NCBI GenBank assembly: GCA_013813755.1
Contig: JACCRD010000233.1
Span: 1-11,131 of the forward strand
Origin: Acidobacteriota bacterium
GTDB taxonomy: Bacteria; Acidobacteriota; Blastocatellia; Pyrinomonadales; Pyrinomonadaceae
DNA length: 11,131 nt
Direction: 5' to 3'
Shown here: piece after piece, positions 6,438-11,131 of the stretch
How positions within the stretch are numbered: the first letter of the stretch is position 1
Layout of the letters: each line of letters starts with the position of its first letter
Translations under genes and position numbers: made by a program
Notes under the pieces: generated by a model
The model's input: the letters and a program-made list of their open reading frames with translations, nothing else
Database searches by the model: none
Told to the model about the DNA's origin: nothing

Positions 6438-7547
6438 ATGATTTCAGATACAAATACAAGCTCACAATTCGTCAAACGGGTTTTGATAACTGTTGCGATT
6501 GTCGCGGCATTTGTTTTGCTCTTTTGGACATTTATCTATGTCATAGATGTCATTTTACTTTTATTCGGCGCGATTCTGCTGGCAATTTTTCTGCACGGTT
6601 TGGCAAATATTTCGCGTCGTTACCTGCGTCTGTCAGAAGGTTTTTCGGTTTTACTTGTCTCTGCATTGCTTGTCGGCGTTATCTCTTTGAGCGTATGGCT
6701 ACTCGCGCCGTCAATTGCCGAACAAGTCCAGCATCTGCGCCAGGAATTGCCGGGATCGGCGCAGAAGGTCAGCGCGTTTTTGTCGAATTACAGTTGGGGC
6801 AGGCTTGTTCTCGAACAGATGCCGACCGGCGCTGAAGCGTTAGAAAAAATCAATAACTCAAACGTTCTGTCGCGCGTCACAAGTTATTTTTCAAATACTA
6901 TCGAAGGCTTGACCAACATTGCGTTGATGCTTCTGCTGGCGATTTATCTGGCGAGTGAGCCGAAAAATTATATCAAAGGCTTTGCCAAGATTTTTCCGCC
7001 GGACAATCGCAAACGTGTGCGCGAAATTCTGTATAAAATCGGAGAAACTTTAAGTTGGTGGCTGATCGGTAAAGGCGCGTCGATGCTTTTTATCGGTGTT
7101 TTAACGTGGATCGGACTTTCTATTATCGGCGTTCCGCTCGCTCTAACGCTTGGACTTATTGCCGGATTATTTTCTTTTGTGCCAAATTTTGGTCCGATTC
7201 TGTCCGCTGTTCCCGCCATTTTGCTGGCATTTATCGATAGCCCGACGAGCGCTCTTTACGTTTTGATTTTGTTCGTCGTCGTCCAGCTCATCGAATCGAA
7301 TCTGCTCACGCCGATGATTGAACGCCGAACGGTTGAACTCCCGCCGGTACTGACAATTGTTTCGCAGCTGGCATTAATCCTTCTGGTCGGCGCGGTCGGT
7401 TTGATTCTGGCAACACCAATTTTGGCGGTTGTGATGGTTCTGGTGCAGACACTTTATATTGAAGATGTTTTAGGCGACACTGAAACGGAAGTCGTCAAAC
7501 AACCGGAAGAACAGAAAAATAAGCCGGAAGGTTCCGGAATTTTGTGA
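6438..7547 (+). CDS. AI-2E/PerM family membrane transporter
   Basis: A 369-residue inner-membrane protein of the AI-2E transporter family (PF01594, related to E. coli TqsA/PerM), of usual family length. Hydrophobic segments lie near residues 14-34, 36-55, 68-90, 155-172, 205-265 (two or three spans), 273-288 and 303-340. A soluble amphipathic part sits at about 91-150. The family signatures are clear: GLIAGLFSFVPNFGPILSAV at 239-258 and VQLIESNLLTPMIERR at 282-297. Members have been linked to autoinducer-2 export or to ion exchange, so the substrate should be left open; no lsr or luxS gene is nearby. The C-terminal tail (residues 345-369) is charged and probably cytoplasmic. ATG 6438 has no SD, only an A-rich leader. 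The gene is followed by an A/T-rich hairpin. Confidence 0.9.
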   Translation: MISDTNTSSQFVKRVLITVAIVAAFVLLFWTFIYVIDVILLLFGAILLAIFLHGLANISRRYLRLSEGFSVLLVSALLVGVISLSVWLLAPSIAEQVQHLRQELPGSAQKVSAFLSNYSWGRLVLEQMPTGAEALEKINNSNVLSRVTSYFSNTIEGLTNIALMLLLAIYLASEPKNYIKGFAKIFPPDNRKRVREILYKIGETLSWWLIGKGASMLFIGVLTWIGLSIIGVPLALTLGLIAGLFSFVPNFGPILSAVPAILLAFIDSPTSALYVLILFVVVQLIESNLLTPMIERRTVELPPVLTIVSQLALILLVGAVGLILATPILAVVMVLVQTLYIEDVLGDTETEVVKQPEEQKNKPEGSGIL

Positions 7548-7583
7548 ATTACTTAGCTCTGAAATATAAAACATTCAAAAGGC

Positions 7584-7620
7584 TAAAAGTGAGAACCGCT
7601 TTTTTACTTTTATATTTCTT
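7584..7620 (+). terminator. Possible A/T-rich terminator after the AI-2E family gene
   Basis: TAAAAGT (7584-7590) pairs with ACTTTTA (7606-7612). The stem can extend inward by A-T and G-T pairs to about 12 bp around a CCGCT loop. A T-rich tract (TATTTCTTTTT) follows. The stem is weak in GC, so termination would be partial at best. Confidence 0.4.
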
Positions 7621-7650
7621 TTTAAATGTATTTTTAAATAAAAATTAAAA

Positions 7651-8943
7651 ATGATTGAACGATATACTCTGCCTGAAATGGGCGCGATCTGGTCTTTGGA
7701 AAATAAGTTTCAAAAATGGCTTGATGTGGAAATCGCGGTTTGCGAAGTTCACTCTGAAGACGGAGTAATTCCCGAAAATGCGCTTGAGGAAATAAAATCA
7801 AAAGCGGCTTTTACTGTTGAGCGCATTAACGAAATTGAGAAAACGACTGACCACGACGTGATCGCTTTTACGACGAACTTGGCGGAAAACATCGGTGACG
7901 CGGCGCGGTTTGTGCATTATGGTTTGACTTCGAGCGATGTTGTGGACACGGCAAACGCGCTTCTTTTGAAGGAATCGTGCGAAGTTTTACTTGAAAAAGT
8001 TGACGCGCTTTTGGAAGTCTTAAAACGTCGCGCTTTTGAATTTAAGGACACGCCGCAGATTGGCAGAACGCACGGGATTCACGCCGAACCGACGGCGTTT
8101 GGGATGACTTTCGCGCTTTGGTTTGCGGAAATGCGGAGAAACAAGGAGCGTCTGGAAAAAGCGAAAGATTTAATCGCGGTTGGAAAAATTTCGGGCGCGG
8201 TCGGCGCGTTCGCGCATCTCGATCCGGAAGTTGAAGAACGTGTCTGCGCGAAACTCGGGATCAAAGCGGCGGAAGTTTCGACGCAGGTCATCCAGCGCGA
8301 CCGCTATGCCGAATATTTGTGTACGCTGGCAATTATCGCTTCGTCGCTCGAAAAATTCGCGCTCCAGGTTCGGCATTGGCAGCGGACGGAAGTCAGAGAA
8401 GCGCAGGAAAAATTCAAAACCGGACAAAAAGGCTCCTCAGCGATGCCGCACAAACGCAATCCGATTTTGTCCGAGCGTATCTGCGGAATGGCGCGGACAA
8501 TTCGAGCGAATTCGATTGTCGGTCTTGAGAACATCGCACTTTGGCACGAACGCGATATTTCGCATTCATCCGCCGAGCGGATTGTTTTGCCGGATTCGTC
8601 TGCCGCGCTCGATTATATTTTAGCGAAAACGACCGGTTTGCTCGACACTTTGATTGTTTACCCGGAAAATATGCTGAAAAACTTAAACGCGACGCGCGGG
8701 CTGGTTTTCAGCGGACAACTGCTGCTCGCACTCACTCAAAAAGGCGTTTCGCGCGAAGAAGCTTACGTTTTAACCCAACGGAGCGCGATGAAAGTTTGGG
8801 ATGAAGGCGGCGAATATCGAGATTTAGTTTCAAAGGATGAAGACATCAGCTCGCGTTTATCAACTGAGGAAATCGAAAGCATTTTTGATGTCAAACATTA
8901 TTTGCGCAACGTCAAAAAAGTTTTTGCGCGAGTTTTCAATTAA
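7651..8943 (+). CDS. purB: Adenylosuccinate lyase
   Basis: A 430-residue cytoplasmic enzyme, the length of the Bacillus-type PurB. It acts twice in purine synthesis, removing fumarate from SAICAR to give AICAR and from adenylosuccinate to give AMP. The fumarase/aspartase superfamily signature GSSAMPHKRNP is at 261-271 with the catalytic serine in it. The general acid/base His are in TTDHDV (His68) and RTHGIHAEPTAFG (His141). TSSDVVDT at 93-100 is the third conserved region. All active-site blocks are intact. ATG 7651 begins right at the conserved MIERYTLPEMGAIW start of the family; no SD precedes it. purS and purQ lie about 600 bp downstream on the same strand, separated by a convergent membrane-protein gene, so purB is probably its own unit. 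A strong hairpin terminator follows. Confidence 0.97.
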   Translation: MIERYTLPEMGAIWSLENKFQKWLDVEIAVCEVHSEDGVIPENALEEIKSKAAFTVERINEIEKTTDHDVIAFTTNLAENIGDAARFVHYGLTSSDVVDTANALLLKESCEVLLEKVDALLEVLKRRAFEFKDTPQIGRTHGIHAEPTAFGMTFALWFAEMRRNKERLEKAKDLIAVGKISGAVGAFAHLDPEVEERVCAKLGIKAAEVSTQVIQRDRYAEYLCTLAIIASSLEKFALQVRHWQRTEVREAQEKFKTGQKGSSAMPHKRNPILSERICGMARTIRANSIVGLENIALWHERDISHSSAERIVLPDSSAALDYILAKTTGLLDTLIVYPENMLKNLNATRGLVFSGQLLLALTQKGVSREEAYVLTQRSAMKVWDEGGEYRDLVSKDEDISSRLSTEEIESIFDVKHYLRNVKKVFARVFN

Positions 8944-8988
8944 AGCCCTAGCCGGCGCAAACAAGTGCGTATATATCGTCAAAGGCAT

Positions 8989-9016
8989 AAAAGCGAGAGC
9001 CGAAACTCTCGCTTTT
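8989..9016. terminator. Bidirectional hairpin terminator between purB and the Tic20-like gene
   Basis: A perfect 11 bp stem, AAAAGCGAGAG (8989-8999) with CTCTCGCTTTT (9006-9016), encloses the 6-base loop CCGAAA. Both strands end the stem in TTTT, so it can terminate purB (stop at 8943) and the opposing gene (stop at 9036). Only four T residues follow the stem on each strand, which is modest. Confidence 0.75.
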
Positions 9017-9035
9017 CATAAAATTAAATTCTAAA

Positions 9036-9419
9036 TTAGTTTGACCATTTATCAGCTAAATCACCAATAATTGGTAATCTAAACAAATCTCCCTGATATG
9101 CTTTAAATGCCAGAAAAACGCTGAACCCGACAAAGAGCAACGATAATAAACCGTTGAAACCGAAAGAAACTCCGAATGATCTGGTTACTACCCCAAAAAT
9201 GCCCATCACGATACTCAAAATTACACTGATAATAAAAATCGCGCCTGTAAATAAAAGCGATTGATAAGCGTGAAAGCGCGGCGATTTATTAGTGTTGTCG
9301 GTTACCAGAACAATGATGCTGTAAATCAATCCGATTGGTAAACAAATGTTCAGATAACAAATCATTGAACCAATATTAGTATCTAAACCAAGTGCGGTTT
9401 TTCCGTTCATATTTTGCAT
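9036..9419 (-). CDS. Small Tic20/DUF4870-like membrane protein
   Basis: A 127-residue protein with three predicted membrane helices (about 16-40, 54-78 and 87-107). The loop RFHAYQSLLF (48-57) and the C-terminal block AFKAYQGDLFRLPIIGDLA (104-122) resemble the Tic20/DUF4870 group of small bacterial membrane proteins, whose function is not established. The assignment is by motif memory only. The start ATG 9419 has the only good SD in the window (AAGGAG, + coordinates 9433-9438), with 13 bases between it and the ATG; a second ATG at 9410 is further away. The gene is convergent with purB and divergent from purS, so it breaks the purine genes apart. Confidence 0.8.
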   Translation of the reverse strand: MQNMNGKTALGLDTNIGSMICYLNICLPIGLIYSIIVLVTDNTNKSPRFHAYQSLLFTGAIFIISVILSIVMGIFGVVTRSFGVSFGFNGLLSLLFVGFSVFLAFKAYQGDLFRLPIIGDLADKWSN

Positions 9420-9432
9420 ATAATTTTTGAAT

Positions 9433-9438
9433 CTCCTT
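9433..9438 (-). promoter_or_regulatory. Shine-Dalgarno site AAGGAG of the Tic20-like gene
   Basis: On the minus strand AAGGAG lies 13 bases before ATG 9419. It is notable because nearly all other genes here have no SD. It favours ATG 9419 over the in-frame ATG at 9410, which would be 22 bases away. Confidence 0.6.
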
Positions 9439-9557
9439 GTAAAATTAAAAAAGGATTTGGAAGCCGTGAATCAATTTACACAGAATCTAACACAAAGCCT
9501 TTGCTTAAAACAAGATTTTGCGTAAGAATTTAATTTTTATTTTCAGAGATAAAATTT

Positions 9558-9803
9558 ATGAAAGCAAAAGTGTATGTCACATTAAAGCCGAGCGTGCTTG
9601 ATCCGCAGGGCAAGGCGATTCATCATTCGGTTGAGCTGCTCGGTTTCGGGCAAGTTACCGATATTCGTCAGGGAAAGTATTTTGAGATAGCGCTGGATGC
9701 GGAACTTTCCGAAGCCGACGCGAGAAAATCGGCGGAGAAAATCGCTAAAGACGTTTTGGCAAATCCCGTGATTGAAGATTATAAAGTTGAAATGGTTAAA
9801 TAG
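9558..9803 (+). CDS. purS: Phosphoribosylformylglycinamidine synthase subunit PurS
   Basis: An 81-residue protein, the normal PurS length. It forms a dimer that links PurQ to PurL in the three-part FGAM synthase, passing ammonia from glutamine to FGAR in step four of purine synthesis. Recognised by MKAKVYVTLKPSVLDPQGKA at the start, the ELLGFGQVTDIRQGKYFEI block at 27-45 and the VLANPVIEDYKVEMV end. The purQ gene follows after 47 bp, as in many bacteria. The A/T-rich leader (TTCAGAGATAAAATTT) has no strong SD and I could not identify a convincing promoter in the 138 bp spacer shared with the divergent Tic20-like gene. Its stop codon lies inside a hairpin described separately. Confidence 0.95.
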   Translation: MKAKVYVTLKPSVLDPQGKAIHHSVELLGFGQVTDIRQGKYFEIALDAELSEADARKSAEKIAKDVLANPVIEDYKVEMVK

Positions 9804-9843
9804 CGGCAAGTGATTTGCCAAAACCAAAAACTTGCCGTTAACC
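9794..9843 (+). other. Hairpin spanning the purS stop and the purS-purQ spacer
   Basis: A perfect 8 bp stem CGGCAAGT (9804-9811) with ACTTGCCG (9830-9837) has an 18-base loop. Beyond a four-base bulge containing the purS TAG, GGTTAA (9794-9799) pairs with TTAACC (9838-9843), adding 6 bp. There is no T run after it, so it is not a standard terminator. It lies just before the purQ start at 9851, where it might affect purQ translation or mRNA stability. Confidence 0.55.
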
Positions 9844-9850
9844 AATAATT

Positions 9851-10552
9851 ATGAAATTCGGAGTGATTGTTTTTCCCGGCTCAAATTGTGATCACGACGC
9901 TTATCACGTCGTCTCGAAACACGTCGGTCAGCCGGTCGATTTCATCTGGCATAAAGAAACAGATCTAAGCGGTTTTGACGCGCTGATTGTGCCGGGCGGG
10001 TTTTCTTACGGCGATTATCTGCGAGCCGGCGCGTTGGCGCAGTTTTCGCCCGTAATGACAGCGGTTAAAGACTTTGCGGCGCAGGGAAAATTTGTTTTCG
10101 GCATCTGTAACGGTTTTCAAATTCTGTGCGAAGCCGGACTTTTGCCGGGCGCTCTGATTCGCAATCAAAATCTGCATTTCATCTGCCGGCACGTCACCCT
10201 CAAAGTCGAAAACGATAACACGCCTTACACGAGCGAGCTTGAAGCGGGCGAGATTCTGACAATTCCCATCGCTCACGCTGAAGGAAATTATGTCTGCGAT
10301 GACGAAACCTTTCAACAGCTCGAAGAAAACAATCAAATTGTTTTCCGTTATTGCGACGAAACGGGTGAAATTACCGACGAATCCAATCCAAATGGCGCGC
10401 GTTCAAACATTGCGGGAATCTCTAACTTAGAGAGAAATGTTTTAGGAATGATGCCGCACCCGGAACGCGCCTGCGAAGAACTTCTCGGTTCAAACGACGG
10501 ACAAAATATTTTTCGTTCATTAACAAACGCGATTGCCAAAAATGATCTGTAG
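9851..10552 (+). CDS. purQ: Phosphoribosylformylglycinamidine synthase subunit PurQ (glutaminase)
   Basis: A 233-residue class I glutamine amidotransferase that releases ammonia from glutamine for FGAM synthase, together with PurS and the large subunit PurL. The fold markers are MKFGVIVFPGSNCDHD at the start, VPGGFSYGDYLRAGA at 47-61, the nucleophile elbow FGICNGFQ (Cys86), and MPHPERACEELLGSNDG with His203 and Glu205 of the triad. Length and motifs are normal for stand-alone PurQ. ATG 9851 has no SD; a hairpin lies directly upstream. The TAG stop at 10550-10552 falls inside the left arm of an inverted-repeat element, so the last residues may have been shaped by that insertion. purL does not follow; the next gene is on the other strand. 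Confidence 0.97.
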   Translation: MKFGVIVFPGSNCDHDAYHVVSKHVGQPVDFIWHKETDLSGFDALIVPGGFSYGDYLRAGALAQFSPVMTAVKDFAAQGKFVFGICNGFQILCEAGLLPGALIRNQNLHFICRHVTLKVENDNTPYTSELEAGEILTIPIAHAEGNYVCDDETFQQLEENNQIVFRYCDETGEITDESNPNGARSNIAGISNLERNVLGMMPHPERACEELLGSNDGQNIFRSLTNAIAKNDL

Positions 10553-10675
10553 AGGCACGCCCGCGTGCCTGCCCAATGAGCGAGAGCGAAAATTAACCTG
10601 TTCGATTAAAATTTAAATTGAATCTCCGCAAAGGTTTTTAGCAACATTCGTCGCTGGGCAGGCACGTGCCTCTAC
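10549..10675. repeat. Inverted-repeat element (REP/MITE-like) at the end of purQ
   Basis: The left arm (10549-10575) and right arm (10655-10675) are reverse complements over 21 bases, apart from a 6-base insert (CCCGCG, 10560-10565) in the left arm. Each arm is itself palindromic: AGGCACG with CGTGCCT on the left, and GGCACGTGCC on the right. The roughly 80-base interior is A/T-rich and has no coding potential that I can see. I see no target-site duplication. The element lies between convergent genes, so it may serve as a two-way terminator as well as a dispersed repeat. Confidence 0.72.
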
Positions 10676-10691
10676 CGGCTTTTCACAAAAT

Positions 10692-11131
10692 TCAGCTTTC
10701 GTTGACGACTAAACCGTCCATCGAGATTTTCCAGTCTAAAACTTCAACGTCCCGTTCTACTTCGAGAGCCGCTTTTACTTCAGCCGTTCGATTTTCTTCG
10801 CAGAAAAACGCGATACAACCGCCGCCGCCCGCGCCGCAGACTTTGGCGGCAATTGCTCCGTTTTCAAGGGCTTTTTCAATCAGCGCGTCCATGTGCGGCG
10901 TGGTGATATTCGGTGAAAGCCGTTTGCGGTGCGGGTGAGCTTTTTGGAGGACTTCGCCGACTTCTCTCCAATCGTCTTTCAAAAGCGCTTCGCGCAAACC
11001 CAGAGACGAATTGCGGATGCCTTCAAAAATATCGAAAGTTTCCTTGTCGCCGTCAATATGCCGTTTGGTGATTTCCCAGTTATTTGTTCCCGAGTTGCGC
11101 GGCTCGCCCGTGTAAAGCACGACGACGCGGT
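10692..11131 (-). CDS. GHMP-family kinase, C-terminal fragment (5' end outside the window)
   Basis: The frame runs from the right window edge to a TGA at 10692-10694, giving 145 residues with no true start. A GTG at 11118-11120 is internal because the frame is open beyond it and the YTGEPRNSG block belongs to the middle of the family. The GHMP motif 3, AAKVCGAGGGGCIAFF, identifies the ATP-dependent small-molecule kinase superfamily (galactokinase, mevalonate kinase, heptose-7-phosphate kinase and relatives). The nearest impression is the sugar-kinase-like branch containing D-glycero-D-manno-heptose 7-phosphate kinase, but the substrate cannot be told without the N-terminal half. It converges on purQ with the inverted-repeat element between them. 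Confidence 0.85.
   Translation of the reverse strand, partial: RVVVLYTGEPRNSGTNNWEITKRHIDGDKETFDIFEGIRNSSLGLREALLKDDWREVGEVLQKAHPHRKRLSPNITTPHMDALIEKALENGAIAAKVCGAGGGGCIAFFCEENRTAEVKAALEVERDVEVLDWKISMDGLVVNES

Noticed and set aside
8180..8623. 147-codon plus-strand open frame within purB
   Set aside because: Its Arg/Ser-rich product is typical of an out-of-frame reading; purB is intact in the other frame.
9420..9557. Purine riboswitch or clear promoter in the spacer upstream of purS
   Set aside because: I saw no aptamer-like paired arms, and candidate -35/-10 pairs had spacers of 22 or more bases.
1..11131. CRISPR array, toxin-antitoxin, phage-defence or other accessory cluster
   Set aside because: No regular spacer-repeat structure and no genes of such families are visible; the content is housekeeping plus single genes.

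Overview
The window looks like ordinary chromosome from a free-living bacterium of moderate GC. The best guess is an Acidobacteriota of the Blastocatellia/Pyrinomonadaceae type. This is inferred from gene content, the mix of A/T-rich spacers with GC-rich codons, and the intergenic repeat style; there is no rRNA or other marker that proves it. Promoters that can be read have TATAAT-like -10 boxes, which argues against Bacteroidota. Almost all genes lack a Shine-Dalgarno sequence and have an A/T-rich leader instead.

Layout. At 1-344 (+) is the C-terminal end of an aldehyde dehydrogenase, cut by the window edge. It converges, with a 7 bp gap, on a secreted PEGA/TPR protein (352-1329, -) that has its own promoter. 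Divergent from that is a compact tRNA-Met(CAT) unit with promoter, tRNA and terminator (1412-1567). Next on the + strand come a secreted M14 zinc carboxypeptidase (1596-2906), the DNA repair ATPase RecN (2981-4687), a ReAV-type L-asparaginase (4783-5802), a small protein I do not recognise (5846-6373), an AI-2E/PerM-family membrane protein (6438-7547) and adenylosuccinate lyase PurB (7651-8943). A strong hairpin separates PurB from a convergent small Tic20/DUF4870-like membrane protein (9036-9419, -). PurS (9558-9803) and PurQ (9851-10552) follow on the + strand. The window closes with the C-terminal part of a GHMP-type sugar kinase (10692-11131, -), which runs off the right edge.

How the genes relate. 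PurB, PurS and PurQ belong to de novo purine synthesis. PurS and PurQ are the small subunits of the three-part FGAM synthase, and its large subunit PurL is not in the window. The other genes are housekeeping or individually acquired functions with no evident shared pathway. No stretch over 300 bases lacks a gene. The longer spacers hold promoters, hairpins and dispersed repeats.

I found no convincing new multi-gene system. The most interesting signals are non-coding: degenerate 7-base periodic arrays on both sides of recN, a 9-base periodic stretch beside one of them, an inverted-repeat element of about 127 bp that contains the purQ stop codon, a hairpin across the purS stop, and a tRNA with two A-C mismatches.
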